Shown piece after piece: positions 1-11,847 of a stretch of 64,000 nt of DNA; within the stretch, counting starts at the first letter, position 1; each line of letters opens with the position of its first letter. The stretch is from Sacculina carcini (lineage: Eukaryota > Arthropoda > Thecostraca > Sacculinidae), in the NCBI GenBank assembly GCA_916048095.2, contig OU696583.1, forward strand, positions 8,676,822 through 8,740,821, read 5' to 3'. Below the pieces are notes generated by a model, which did not search any database, was not told where the DNA came from, and worked only from the letters and a program-made list of their open reading frames with translations. The translations under genes and the position numbers were made by a program.

Positions 1-239
1 AAAGGAATACAAATTAAAACAGAAGATGTTAACCCATAAAAAAGTCTTAAACAATAGAAAAGTCTAAATGTGAATATTTTCATTTTTATTTAGACAAAAT
101 ATTCGCCCTCAAATAGACTCAAATAGACTCAAAGATCCTTCTCATAGTTAGCCCGCAAGGAATAAAACCACATCAACAATTATTGGAGCTAATACAATAC
201 ATTCTCAATTATTTAATACATTCATTATTCATTTATTAG

Positions 240-470
240 CAATAGCGGATCCAGAGTGAAATTTTGGGGGCTGAATGATTTTGGGGGCTCAACTGGTTTT
301 CAATAATATATTTACAAACGCAATCCGGGCGATTATGCTTTGCGATAATGCTTATATCAACAAACTCTACAAAAATATATTTTTCCTTGACCACATGTTG
401 TGAAACTATTAGTTATGAGGAATTGATGGAAACATTAGGGGGGGCTTCAGCCCCCCTGGATCCGCTAGTG
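240..470. mobile_element. hAT-like MITE, GGCGGATCC family
   Basis: The ends are CAATAGCGGATCCAG and CTGGATCCGCTAGTG, flanked by near-identical 8-bp repeats (TTTATTAG at 232-239, TATATTAG at 471-478). No coding capacity. The mirror copy is at about 57143-57373. Confidence 0.75.
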
Positions 471-581
471 TATATTAGGTTTTCTCCAGTTACATAACAA
501 CGAGCTTGAAAATATCAAGAAACACAGGTTTTTGTTGATCACGTCACAAATTGACAAAGACAACTTCAAATAAAACTCATT

Positions 582-909
582 GTTAAAGGTTAAATGCCTA
601 AGTAACAGCTGCTACAAGGGAAGAACCCTCAACTTATGAACACACAAAGTTGTGTCCCGTGCAGATCGCTACCACCGCAGAACCGACCCTCTCCACGCTA
701 TGGCGCTACAAGGACGGAAGACGTTTTAGAGAGGACCACCTCCCCAGAATGCATGACACAACACATGACTGATATCCGGTACCCATTTACTACTGGGTGG
801 ACAGGGACTGTTGGATTATAGAATTCGCCCATGAGATTCTGCTCCGCCAGGTTACAAACCACGGACCTCTTGTGAGGCGAGTGTGCTAACCACTACACCA
901 CGGGGTCCA
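582..909 (-). mobile_element. tRNA-Val-derived SINE
   Basis: On the minus strand it opens with a tRNA-like head (box A TGTAGTGGTTAGC), then a body with ATATCAGTCATGTGTTGTG and CATTCTGGGGAGG, and ends in a TTTAACCTTTAAC tail. Its head is less intact than the copy at 26632. Confidence 0.8.
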
Positions 910-1267
910 CATATTGTTTGATCGCTTTGAGGGTATAAATGATGCCCACGTGTCATTAATATTTCATAAAAATAAGCCCTCTCCTCACCTGAGTTTCGAG
1001 TGGAAAGTTTAAAACCTGGACAAAATCTAAGACTCCATGCCACGAGCTCGTGATAAATATGTGCTAGTTGTATTGCTGGCAACATTGTTGGTGTGTTAGA
1101 TGGAAATTGTCGCTTTGCCAAATGACTGTCTGTGCTCTCAGAAGCCACATAAACGACACACTGATGTGCCTGCGCTTCAGTCCCAGTCACAGCAGACTGC
1201 AGTGCTGTAGAAAGTGTGGCTGTCCACTTAGAGCGTGCCAGGGTTGGCAGTTGAAAAATGGGTCAAA

Positions 1268-1392
1268 TGCGTGTGTATGTGTGTGTGTGTGTGTGTATGT
1301 GTGTGTGTGTGTGTGTTTGTGTGTGTTTGTGTGTGTATGTGTGTGTATTTGTGTGTGTGTGTGTGTGTGTGTTTGTGTGTGTATGTGTTTGT
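1268..1392. repeat. (GT)n/(GTAT)n tract in left arm
   Basis: Imperfect GT repeat with ATGTGT and TTTGTG interruptions. Long Cys/Val or His/Thr frames across it are translation artefacts. Confidence 0.95.
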
Positions 1393-2180
1393 GGCGGTCG
1401 GTAAATTCGCCGTGACCGACAATCAACCGCTCTCAGCTCAGGTCGGCTCCACTCTCTCAATCACACCTACCAGTTACATGCCATCCACAGCTGACAGTGC
1501 GAAATTATTGGCTCGGCCAGCCAGCATAGAGCCACGCGGGCTGTTCCACACTTCACCGCTTCCATATGCAGTATGCTGAGATCATGAGAGAGCCAGGGTC
1601 ACGAGATGATCACGTTCTTGCTGCAGCCAGGCGGTTGATCTCTTTTAACCTTCTCTCTCTCCTGCTCGCTTCCTCATTAGCCGGCTCGTTGCACTCACAC
1701 TCTTCTGTCAGCCTCGTTCCTCACTGCACGCACGAGACCCAAATATGAGATCGACGTGCAAAAAGCCATTATGGTCGTGGTGGTAATGGCGCTGCAATCT
1801 TCTCAACACGATGACCAGTCCGTTAAGCTGTCATGGTCTTGTTGTGAGCCGGTATACCCAGCTACCACCTCGTTCATCTCGCGCCTCACGCAACGTCCGC
1901 CTGTGCCCAATGCATATAGCTGGTCTGGCGTGCTTGTAGTGGTGCTGGCTATGCATGCATGATTTGCCTATAACAATGCTCCCATTTCCGCAGTCAGTCT
2001 AGGCTTATATTATACAAAATACCAAATATTATTAGATCTTAAACACGTTTATTGTGTTGTGTAATTGTCAGTGTGTTAACAGAAAATACTAAATCAGTCT
2101 TCTGTACCGATAATGTGCAATCTCAAGAAAACAGTCAAGTAATACAGTTGATATGTTGTGGGTATGAGAGCAAGTCAGAG
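1393..2180. other. Unassigned core of the inverted repeat
   Basis: Present once in each arm and nowhere else in the window. No convincing coding frame, RNA or transposon end was seen. The frames found are short, and their conservation between arms only reflects recent duplication. Confidence 0.5.
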
Positions 2181-2493
2181 TTTAAAGGTTAAAGCCTCAA
2201 GTGACAGCTGCTATACGGTAAGAAGCCGAAGCTTATGAGCACACAGGTGTGTCCCGTGAAACTCGCTGCCACCGCAGAACCGATCCTCTCCACGCTATGA
2301 CGCCACAAGAACGGAAGACGGGGGCCTCCAGAATGCATAGCACAACACATGACTGATATCTGGCACCATCATTTACTTCTGGGTAGACAGGGACTGTTGG
2401 ATTATAGAATTCGCCCAATGAAATTCTGCTCCGCCGGGATTCGAACCACGGACCTCCCGCTTGTGAGGCGGGTGTGCTACCACTACACCGCGG
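2181..2493 (-). mobile_element. tRNA-Val-derived SINE
   Basis: Same family. The head at 2427-2493 has box B GGTTCGAATCC, and the tail is TTTAACCTTTAAA. The inverted repeat ends at its 5' head. Confidence 0.82.
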
Positions 2494-2590
2494 AATTCAA
2501 CAGACTACACCACTACATCACGGAGTTGATACTACCGTGTGGGAACAAGTGAATATTTTCAACAAAAAATTGCCAGAGATGCTCTACATG

Positions 2591-2862
2591 CACTGGCGGA
2601 TCCAGAGGGGGGTTCAGGGGGCTGAAACCCTCCCGAAATTTTTATATCAACTCCTCATAACCAAAAGTTTCACTAAATATGGTCAAGGAAAGATATCATT
2701 ATGTAGAGTTTGTTGATATAAGCATTATCACAAAGCATATTCGCGCATAACGCGCTTGTAAATGTGTATATATCATTGATAAAAAATTCAGCCCCCAAAA
2801 TCATTCAGCCATCCCTTCAGTCATTCAGCTCCCCCCTAAATTGCACCCTGGATCCGCTACTG
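2591..2862. mobile_element. hAT-like MITE with perfect 8-bp TSD, GGCGGATCC family
   Basis: The ends are CACTGGCGGATCCAGAGG and CCTGGATCCGCTACTG. The flanking duplication TCTACATG (2583-2590 and 2863-2870) is exact. The body includes AACTCCTCATAACC, shared with the copies at 240, 57143 and 59081. Confidence 0.88.
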
Positions 2863-3155
2863 TCTACATGTATAGCAGCGTGTACTACACGTGCACTCGT
2901 GAAAAGCACATTCCCTGCCTGGATGCTCGCCGACCCAAGTTTTAGATAATGAGCGGAAATAGCAATCATAACTGCCTGGAGTAGAATAGATATTCAACAT
3001 CAAATGGCTGAACAAATTTTTACCGCTCATCCCCTACTAAACTCAAAGTTTCCTTTGATAAGCTTTTCACTCCATTCATACTTCTCAAGCCGCCCGTTAA
3101 GATGAACACCAAGATTACTGGCACCATACGGGAAGCAAGGTCTGGTCGTGTATAC

Positions 3156-3611
3156 CAGTGTTTCTCAACGTGGGTCATATATGGGCCCCCTTGGGAGCCA
3201 TGGGATTTATTCAAAGGGCCAAGTACCAAATAAAAAAATGGGGCCACCATGTTTTCTCACGGGCCACGAAATATATATATTGAAATAATTTATTCCTTAT
3301 GTTATTATTGTTGATGTTGTCATTCCAATCGTGTGCTCCGCCTTGACAGTGAGACCCGTGGTGTTTGTCTGGCCCGTGTGTTTGATCTTGCCACGTGAGT
3401 GTATGTCTGTGTTCGGTTGTGGCGTTGTTTTGGTGGTCTGTGGAAATAGTCACCGGCGTACATGAGCTAAACCTGATGGAGATGTCTTGTCGGGACTATC
3501 CATGCGTATATGGGGCCACAAGAACTTCTAGGGGGTCACTGACTGTTTCTGGGAGCCGCAATGAATCGAATTGTGTGGAAGCAGGGCACAGAAAAAGGTT
3601 GAGAACCACTG
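3156..3611. mobile_element. hAT MITE (CAGTGGTTCTCAACC type)
   Basis: It starts CAGTGTTTCTCAACG and ends AGGTTGAGAACCACTG, the classic hAT terminal sequence. The 8-bp target duplication GTGTATAC is perfect (3148-3155, 3612-3619). No transposase frame; 456 bases. Confidence 0.92.
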
Positions 3612-3619
3612 GTGTATAC

Positions 3620-4430
3620 AAATCCTTGCATTGCAGCGCTGCACTGAAAAAGCCGGCAAGTTCGAGTGTTTGAGTGGCTGTAAAAATAGTGAATGAGTGA
3701 GAGTCTGTGTCCAAGGAGACCTCCAAGAGGTGTTTGGAGAGCGCAGAACAGAAATATGTGTACGAACGGCAGAAGTAATATGTGCTGGAATAGAGTTGTA
3801 AAAGCAACGACTGGAAAAAAGAACAATATTGAGGACCATGGGAATCCATTTACTGCACAAGGGTGGAAATAGAGGAAAATTAAATTGAGAAGTGTCGTGA
3901 ATAATGAGAAGAAGGAAATATGAAGGCTGATGAGGTTGATAGGTTGATGAGGATTATAGGACTACTGGTGAGGACCATAGATAAGTTTATATACACCATA
4001 CAACACCAGCGAAACTGAATGCGAGAGATAAGAAGTCAACGAAATTGAGAGACCAAGGAGAAAGGCATTGCTTGTAATAATTTTCCGCGATGGTTCAAGG
4101 AAAATAATCATTTGGTTTAGCCAGCCCATCACTTATATAATATTATGTGTTCTTTGTCGTTAATTAAGTGGTTTTTAAGAAGCATTTGTAGACATGCTGA
4201 TGAATAACACATGAAATATTTCTAAAATGAGCATATTCTATCGATTTTGCAGGCAATTTTGAAGCCAATATGTGGCATATTGATCGAGTGCAGCTGTGTA
4301 ATGAGTTGTGCCAGTACTTACGCCAGCTGGACATGCACCAATGAACGTCTCTGATGATCACACACCACTGACCAGCCTCGCCGTCTCGCCTTCCTCTTAT
4401 AACACTGCAATTGTGCGCAGATCTGCGTGT
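3620..4430. other. Unassigned DNA
   Basis: No supported gene, RNA or repeat was seen. Short frames here have no family resemblance. Confidence 0.4.
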
Positions 4431-4440
4431 GCTCAAGTTG

Positions 4441-4556
4441 TTTTTATGTCTGTGTGTGTGTGTGTGTGTGCGCCTGCCTATGTGCGTATGTGTGTGTGTA
4501 TGCGTGCATGTGTATGTGTGTGTATGTGTGCATGTGTGTGTATGTGTGTATGTGTC
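4441..4556. repeat. (GT)n-rich tract
   Basis: Imperfect TGTG/TATG repeat with CATG and CGTA variants. Confidence 0.9.
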
Positions 4557-4743
4557 AGACCTGTTAGAAAAACAACGTTTTCGATTTATATGCACCCTGT
4601 ACGATTCACCAAGCTTATTGGCTTAAATCACAAGCCGAAAATCACATTAATTTTTGTCTAAAATGTCCCTATAACCCGCCGTATTGGACATGAATTCATT
4701 GCGCCACACAACAGGGAAGTAGGCAATTTTGCCTTGCACCGCG

Positions 4744-5056
4744 CCAGTGGGGATGCCAAGGAAGAGCTTGGAGGGCTCCAGTCCCAACCCCCCAAATTAT
4801 GACAGGCCCTCCTAAGCCCCCCCCCCCCCCCAAATCATAAACATGGATAATAAAATTGCTTACCACTGTAAATGACGTCCTGTAATTATGGTTCAAGTTC
4901 GAGAACTGAATCAGTGTGCCCCAGTCCCTTATTATATTATTATGCAGTCAGCGTTCGAGTGTAGCTCTTCATGCTTCGCCAAGCCCCCTCAACTTTTTCC
5001 TTAGCCCCCCCCCCCCCTCAGCCCGCCCATCGGAAAAATCCTGGCGCCGCCACTGT
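4744..5056. mobile_element. Possible hAT-like MITE with GGCGCCAGG end
   Basis: The right end (CCTGGCGCCGCCACTG) is the reverse complement of a CAGTGGCGGCGCCAGG terminus, and the left end begins CAGTGGGGATGCCAAGG. C-rich runs lie near both ends. No convincing target duplication was found. Confidence 0.5.
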
Positions 5057-5109
5057 TGCCTAATGTACTTGACGTGTTTGAACAAAGGATTATCTGCGCT
5101 CTTGATCTT

Positions 5110-5275
5110 TCCAAATAGACTGATTCCATACGGCATCAACCAGCAATTCTAGGATATGGTACCTACAGGTGAGGTAGAACACCTTTCTACCCAGCTGCTG
5201 TTCAACTAGCTTGGCAGCTGCATCGAGGTACTCCACACTGTTGCTGGATGCTGCGTCGAGCACAATGGCTATCAT
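5110..5275 (-). pseudogene. Fragment of a transposase-like protein
   Basis: The minus-strand frame reads IVLDAASSNSVEYLDAAAKL and then VEQQLGRKVFYLTCRYHILE. This resembles a D-T-[ST]-S-N ... LEQ.LGRKL..L.CRHH stretch that I recall from invertebrate transposon-derived proteins; the exact family is not recalled. It is short, flanked by unrelated DNA and almost surely dead. Confidence 0.45.
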
Positions 5276-5684
5276 TACTTCAGTAAGCTCCGAGGCACGT
5301 ATTATGATGCTGTTTCGGTCACAATTAGAGATGACAGTCACAATGGTCTTAAATAGACTGATAATAAATTCACATTTATAATAATTTGAGATCAAGATTG
5401 TAGGAATCATAAAAGTTTTTATTCAAATTTGAATTTTTGCTCGATATGAGCGCCAATTTCAATTGTATCATACATTACAAGTGAAACAATTGCACAGTGC
5501 AGGACAAAATTGTCTACTTGCTTGCTGTGTGGGGCGCGAAAACTTCATATCCAATGCGGCAGGATATATGGATATTTTGGACACAAATGGTTGTGATTTT
5601 CGAGCTTGTCAGGTCAAAATGCACGAGAAACCGTGCAGGAAGGCATAACATCGATAGAAGTTGCTTTTCAACAGGTATAGTGGG

Positions 5685-5862
5685 TGTGTTTGTGTGCGTT
5701 TATATACTTGTGCATGTGTGTATCTGTGATGGTATGTCTACGTTTGTGTGTGTCTATATATGTGTGTGTATGTGTGTATATATGTGTGTGTATGTGTGTA
5801 TGAGTGTTTGTATGTGTGATCGTGTGTATGTGTATATGTGGGTATATGTGCGTATGTGTGCG
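5685..5862. repeat. GT-rich interrupted repeat
   Basis: Imperfect GTGTGTATATG-type repeat. Frames through it are artefacts. Confidence 0.85.
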
Positions 5863-5884
5863 GCTCACACAAACTTTGTTTGAG

Positions 5885-7035
5885 CAGGGTTGCCAGGTTT
5901 GGCATTTTAAGGATTGTGGCCACTTGTGCGAGTGGCGCCTTGGTGGTGTGATCGTAGGCTCCGCCCACCACTAGCGCCTCTGAGTATGCATTTGGCTTTT
6001 TTCAAACGGCGTTGGCCTGGTGGAAATTCTGTTTAAAGGCCAAACATACTTTGTCCTTTTTTGACCTTTTTATCAAAAGCGATCATTGCTGTCTTTCTGT
6101 CGTAAATTTTTTTAATAAATAAAAAAGGAACGTCGTGAAGGCGCATCCAACTCAATGACACCTGCCAGGGATCTGGCTGAACAAGGTAGTGAGGTCCTGG
6201 ATGAAATGCTGCCAGTACACTTCTAGCAAGCTCATTAATCATTGTTATGCACAGTATCACTTTGCACAATTTATTATCCACTTATTGATTTGCTGCCTGC
6301 ATTCGTTTTATCATGTTTATAAATTTTAATTGTTTTCCATTGCTGTGTGGAATGGAGCGGTCGTAAGAATTAAGCCATAGGACATTTGTTCAACAAAGGG
6401 CCCGGTTCAACACCCAATTTTATACGAGGCAATCATGCGATGTTCACTTCAACAGTGTGGAATAACTAAATAGTATGTATTTTTAGTGTTGTTCAATAAC
6501 ACAGGTCTCAAAATATTCCTGCAAAAAGTACTTTTCAGGTAATTCAATGTAGCTGAAATGAAATCTGTTATTTGCTTGCTAGATTGTATCTAGTTTGTGA
6601 GATATTTGAAGAGAATATTAAGAACGAAATGTGCGTTTTGAGCGTATTTTCACACAGTTCAATTGCAAAAATAGTAAAGGGAATTAAAATAAAATAAAAT
6701 AAAATTTGACCTAAGCGTACTGGAAATATTCATAATCCGCTAAAAATATGTTTAATTTGTGAAAAATAATCTGTGCAGTAAAAATGCTTTTGTTGGAAAC
6801 ATATTCTCATGAAATCATTTTCCCACTTGAGACGTACCTAGTGGAAGCAATTATTTTTGTAAAAGAGTACCTTTCATATGTCTCACAATGAAATTTACAC
6901 CTCTGTTTGACGTTTTTGAGACGTTAGCCATGCTGTGCTTCGAGGTAGGCCTTTTTTGGCCTTTTTTCGTCGGCGGCTTGGCTTTTTTTCGTCGGCGGTT
7001 TGGCCTTATATGGCTTGATACACCTGGCAGCCCTG
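5885..7035. mobile_element. Putative hAT-like nonautonomous element, ~1.15 kb
   Basis: The ends CAGGGTTGCCAGGT and ACCTGGCAGCCCTG are inverted repeats with one mismatch in 14. Next to them lie GGC-rich motifs (TTTGGC, TTGGCC) in both orientations. The 8-bp flanks agree at only five positions. No transposase is visible. Confidence 0.55.
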
Positions 7036-7267
7036 ACTGTGAGTCATACGAGGTTATATAAGAGCAGCACGTGTCGGGACACGTTGCATTCACTGTTGCA
7101 TCCTGCAGTCTAGCGCACACAGACAAACACAAGCACACACACAACCACATTCGAAACTACACCATGACAAAGACGGATGACATCGCTGTATTCGTGATCG
7201 CATCGGTAGTTCTAGTAAGTGCATTTTGAATATTTTGCCTGTGATAGTTGAGCCGCATAACGTTTCG
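7036..7267. other. Unassigned DNA
   Basis: A short AC-rich stretch and single-copy-looking sequence. Nothing supported. Confidence 0.35.
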
Positions 7268-7545
7268 ATATCAATCAATCAATCAATGTATTTGATATAG
7301 CGCTAATATTCACAGAAGCGCGACAAAAATAAAAAGGCAAACACAAATATGGAGATAAACATGTGACAACAATTAAGTAGACGTGCAGCTTTGTCTGGCC
7401 ACAAACCAGATCCAAAGCTGCATACCCCCAATTCGGCCTTGATATCCTAAACCAACAACATATTATGGACAGATTACATAAGAGGGTAAAGAAGAAGCAA
7501 AATGATGAAATAATTTGGGACCAGAAGATAGACATAGCAATAAGT
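7268..7545 (-). mobile_element. LINE 3'-end fragment with (TGAT)n tail
   Basis: Read on the minus strand it ends GCGCTATATCAAATACATTG followed by TGAT repeats, like the GCGCTATA... 3' ends of the L2/CR1-type LINEs here. Part of it (7365-7545) recurs inverted at 16370-16530. Confidence 0.55.
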
Positions 7546-7646
7546 CATAATGCTTTTATTGTCTAGTACCTCACACACAAGCTCAACCCGACACAAACTC
7601 AACCCCTAGTTAGTGATCATTTCTTGACGTAACCTAACCTAAATTT

Positions 7647-7930
7647 CTAGCATATACACCCGCCCGTTGTGGATCGTGTCGATCCGTTCTGGATCTTGAA
7701 GACGAATCTGTTAGTTTTGTATAAGAATGCATTCTACACGGTGAAATTGAACGTTTTATTGTCTATAGTTGCTGTCTGCGGGACATATTTATTTCATAAA
7801 AATGATCCATCGCTTCTTTTAGGTTTGAAACCGCTGATCTATATCATTGAGCCCGCCCAGATATTTTAACCTCATGTTCAAGCATACATACACACACAGA
7901 CAGACAGAGAATTTCTTTTATATATAGAGA
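7647..7930 (-). mobile_element. Helitron-like nonautonomous element
   Basis: Minus-strand 5' end TCTCTATATATAAAAG followed by TTCTCTGTCTGTCTGTGTG. The 3' end has a GATC-based hairpin, then CGGGCGGG and a terminal CTAG. It is the mirror of 15967-16256. The TC...CTAG ends with a subterminal hairpin point to Helitron/Helentron-type elements. Confidence 0.6.
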
Positions 7931-8660
7931 TTTAAACCCGCCCGTCGTGCGGAACAGTTCATAACATGTAATTCATATTAAATCTAAAAATAAAATGAAT
8001 ACAAATTTTATAGTAAGAAATTTAACCTGTAAATATGCTAACCAATAGAAATGTCTAAATGTGAATATTTTCATTTTAATTTGGACAAAATATCCCTCAA
8101 TCCGCCTCATATATGAACCTGCCCGTCGTGCGGAATAACTCAAAACACAAACACGTAACAAACAATGAAAATTCTAGCATATAAACCCGCCCGTCGTGCG
8201 GAACAATTCATACTATTAAATTTGTATTCAATTCATAAGAGAAATGAAATATGAATTAAAAAAGAAAAGAGTAAACCCATAAAAAGTATAAATTTCTATA
8301 TTTTTATATTTATTTTGACAAAATAGTTTGCTTAAACCGCCTCATATTTAAACCTGTCCGTCGTGCTGAATAATTCAGAACTCAGACACGAAACAATGAA
8401 AAATGACCAAACTTTTTCATCATAATGCTTCCAAAATAATATTTATAACTTAACATCACCATCTATCACCATAATATTTATAACTTAACATCACCATCTA
8501 GCATTGAAACCCGCCCCTTGTGCGGAACAAATATTATATAAATAAAATAAATATTGAATTCATAAAAGAAAACAAATACAAATTTCAATAGAAAAAAGTA
8601 AACCCATAACAACTATTAACCAATAGAAAAGTCTAAATATGAATGTTTATATTTTAGATT
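7931..8660 (-). repeat. Head-to-tail array of Helitron-like 3' units
   Basis: AACCCGCCCGTCGTGCGGAA and variants recur near 7933, 8110, 8185, 8350 and 8510, each followed by AT-rich filler with AATAGAAATGTCTAAATGTG-like sequence. Some units begin CTAGCATATAAACC. The array continues the element at 7647-7930. Confidence 0.65.
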
Positions 8661-8755
8661 TTTAGCTAGTTTTTGTCCTGAACGCTAGCGCTTTAGCGAA
8701 TACGTCATGCGCTTTGCACATAAACTCTGATGTTGATTTCGCAGCAGCGAGAAAT

Positions 8756-8930
8756 CATAGGCGGATGAAGTAAATATTTATATTGGGGCTAAATATTTCA
8801 TATTGGTTTGCTGAAAATGTTTTTTAGAAGATATATCAAAATTAGGGGAAAAAATTGCATGTGAGGACATTTTTAAAAACGTATTTCAAAGAAGCTAAGC
8901 CCTCCTGAAAAATTTCTGGATCCGCCATTG
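8756..8930. mobile_element. GGCGGATCC-family MITE (inverted pair with 10825-10999)
   Basis: It runs from CATAGGCGGATGAAG to GGATCCGCCATTG. The reverse complement of the whole stretch lies at 10825-10999, including shared flanks, so both belong to one inverted duplication. Confidence 0.6.
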
Positions 8931-9109
8931 TCTCCATTGATCACTGTGTTAAATCTATCAGTCGTCGGTGGAAATGAAATGGTCTTGAATGAACGGTTAT
9001 ATCTATAGGAATGTTGGCACTACATATTTTAAAAATATATCATCTTGTAGAAGACAAAATTTCCAATCTGTGGATATAAAAAACTGGCAATTCTGTTGAG
9101 CAGTTTTCC

Positions 9110-9345
9110 TCAAACCCGACAGAATAACGTTTCTATTATTATCGGGTTTATATGCTGGTTTATATGTGTATATGCATGAAAGCCTAGCTTATGACCTTCT
9201 TGCATCCATTTTACCCCTAGGGACCAAGTTTCATCAAAATCGGTCCAGTGGTTTAGAAGGAGATAGGATAAACAGACACAAATGGTCATTTGTGTCATTG
9301 ACCTTGAAAATGACCTCGGAGGTCAACAAAACCTAGCCTATGACA
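9110..9345. repeat. RTE-like 3'-end repeat
   Basis: AAGTTTCATCAAAATCGGTC, CAGTGGTTTAG, GGAGATAGG and GTCATTGACCTTGAAAATGA form a motif common at 3' ends of invertebrate RTE-type elements. Further tandem copies lie at 16534-16860. Confidence 0.5.
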
Positions 9346-10154
9346 GATTGTGTGGTGTACATTGTATGGAGATGTGGTGGTCAAGCCACATATAAAGATG
9401 GCACAGATGAAGCTGGGTGTATTGCGGCACCGGACAAGAACAGCTCAATACCTGACGAATGACTGGCCTGGAATTCACATTGCTGTGCTTAGTCATGGAT
9501 TAAATAACCTTCGGTCACGTGACGTGAAACGGTGCACACACGCACACATACACATTGACTCACACACAAACCTACACCATGATTCTCACAAGCACAATCA
9601 CACTGACACTTAGGGCTACAGACAAACATACAAACGTTCATACACACAAGCTTCACACACATTCGCACAAACTGCCACACTTGTTACATACACACAGACA
9701 CGCACACTCTACACTTGCTTACTCACATACACGCATACATTACACTTGCTTACATTTGCATACACGCATACACCACAGTCACTCCCCTGCCAGTTGCGGA
9801 GCAATCAAAACCATAACAACGCGGTTGAACTTGACAATGAAGTACAAGACAATACATACGTGTGATCGCAGGAACCTAGCGCTTACTGCACACAATGACA
9901 AGCACACCAAATAACGTGTATACACATGTGTAAATGTGCCACAGCACTGTACGAATTGAACTAATCATTGTCACGCTATAAAAATGACAACAATCATACT
10001 AACACGAATTAACAATAAACCATGATTAAATAACAACAAACATGAATTATTCCAACACGAATCCACAGTACATCGATAAATCGCGCAAAACAATAATATT
10101 GCGCAAACTGACTAGAAGTTTACAAAATGTGACAAAATGTAAATGACGCAAACA
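9346..10154. other. AC-rich and unassigned DNA flanking a gypsy fragment
   Basis: 9535-9780 is rich in CACA and CATAC. A short block (about 9727-9778) with ACGCATACATTACACTTGC recurs at 10770-10820, on the other side of the gypsy fragment. The rest is unassigned. Confidence 0.4.
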
Positions 10155-10770
10155 TCAAAAATAATAGAAATCAGGTTTGCGTTTAAAACGTACTGTACGC
10201 CCTGAGCGTGTTCGATTAGTCACTGTCTGATCAGTGAAATGCTGACTGATAGCTGGTGTGTCAGCTGTCGGTGCATTTGTTTTTGGAGAACAGTCACCTG
10301 AATGATGGGCTGCCGATGCCGATTGAGTCGCAGCTGGAGAAATGCCCGTGTGAGTTGTAGCTGGTTTCTGCGACGACGGTGAAGGCGGCAACACTGGCAG
10401 CACGGCCGGCTTTAACCGGGCGATAGAAACCGTGTCGGTTGCGCCAGACGGTAGCTCGATTGCGAACACGACTGGTCCACGGTGAATCACGTGGAACGGG
10501 CCGTGGTATGGCGCTTCCAGCGCGTGACGCACTCGGTCCACACGTACCCATACGTGCGTACATCGGTCGAGCTCCATTGGAATGTGTGCAGTTGTCTCGC
10601 GGTGTGCTGAGCCCTCGGACAGGCGACGAAAATCGACCTCAGACATGCGGTGTGCTAATTCCCTCACAAAATTGTGTTGCACAGTGGCGGACGCTGCTGG
10701 GTCGACGAGTACACGTGGGCACATCAGCTCGGTTCCCGTCACTGCGCTGAACGGCGACACCCCTGCGTCT
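10155..10770 (-). mobile_element. Ty3/gypsy fossil, 3' end of pol (CsRn1/Kabuki-like)
   Basis: The fragment matches the region after the integrase core in CsRn1/Kabuki-type gypsy elements (RVDRVRHALEAPYHGPF and VSIARLKPA). It is only the terminal part of pol. The rest of the element is absent here, so it is a broken fossil. The direct repeats on both sides could be remains of its ends. Confidence 0.8.
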
Positions 10771-10824
10771 ACACGCATACATTACACTTGCTTACACTTG
10801 CATATACGCATACACCACAGATCC

Positions 10825-11796
10825 AATGGCGGATCCAGGAATTTTGCAGGGGGGCTTAGCCTCTTTGAAATACGTTTTTAAAAATGTCCTTCACATGCAA
10901 ATTTTCCCCCTAATTTTGATATATCTTTTAAGAACATTTTCAACAAGCCATTATAAAATATTTAGCCCCACTATAAATCTATACTTCATCCGCCTATGAT
11001 TTCTCGCTGCTGCGAAATCAACATCTGAGTTTATGTGCAAAGCGCATGACGTATTCGCTAGAGCGCTAGCGTTCAGGACAAAATCTAGCTAAAAATCTAA
11101 AATATAAACATTCATATTTAGACTTTTCTATTGGTTAATAGTTGTTATGGGTATACTTTTTTCTATTTAAATTTGTATTTGTATTATTTTATGAATTCAA
11201 TATTTACTTTATTTATATAATATTTGTTCCGCACAACGGGCGGGTTTCAATGATAGATGTTGATGTTAAGTTATAAATATTATGGTGATAGATGTTAAGT
11301 TATAAATATTATTTTGGAAGCATTATGATGAAAAAGTTTGGTCATTTTTCATTGTTTCGTGTCTGAGTTCTGAATTATTCAGCACGACGGACAGATTTAA
11401 ATATGCGGCGGCTTAAGCAAACTATTTTGTCAAAATAAATATAAATATATAGAAATTTATACTTTTTATGGGTTTACTCTTTTCTTTTTTAATTCATATT
11501 CCATTTATCTTATGAATTTAATACAAATTTAATATTATGAATTGTTCCGCACGACGGGCGGGTTTACTTGCTAGAATTTCATTGTTTGTTACGTGTTTGT
11601 GTTCTGAATTATTACGCACGACGGGCAGGTTCATATATGAGTCGGATTGAGATTTATTTTGTCCAAATTAAAATGAAAATATTCACATTTAGACATTTAT
11701 ATTGGTTAGCACATTTACAGGTTAAATTTTATACTTTTAAATTTGTATTCATTTTATTTTATAGATTGAATATGAATTTCATGTTATGAACTGTTA
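10825..11796 (+). repeat. Inverted copy of the Helitron-like array and MITE
   Basis: Reverse complement of roughly 7970-8930: MITE, then CTAGC-containing filler, then 3' units GTTCCGCACAACGGGCGGG (11227), CAGCACGACGGAC (11382), GTTCCGCACGACGGGCGGG (11543) with TTTACTTGCTAG, and TACGCACGACGGGCAGG (11612). It stops at about 11796, where a LINE is inserted, and resumes at 15946. Confidence 0.8.
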
Positions 11797-11847
11797 TTTT
11801 TATTATTATTATTAATTACAGGCAAATCCAGTTGCATGGGAAGAGTG

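Larger units (their letters stand above)
1..2493. repeat. Left arm of a 2.5-kb inverted repeat (cut by window start)
   Basis: Reverse complement of 54771-57612. Base 1 pairs with about 57612, and matching continues through MITE, SINE, GT tract, a roughly 800-base unassigned stretch and a second SINE to 2493. The main length difference is the GT tract (about 125 bases here, about 500 in the other arm). Confidence 0.9.

Noticed and set aside
10439-10881. Plus-strand frames over 10.4-10.9 kb
   Set aside because: They are shadows of the minus-strand gypsy pol fragment.
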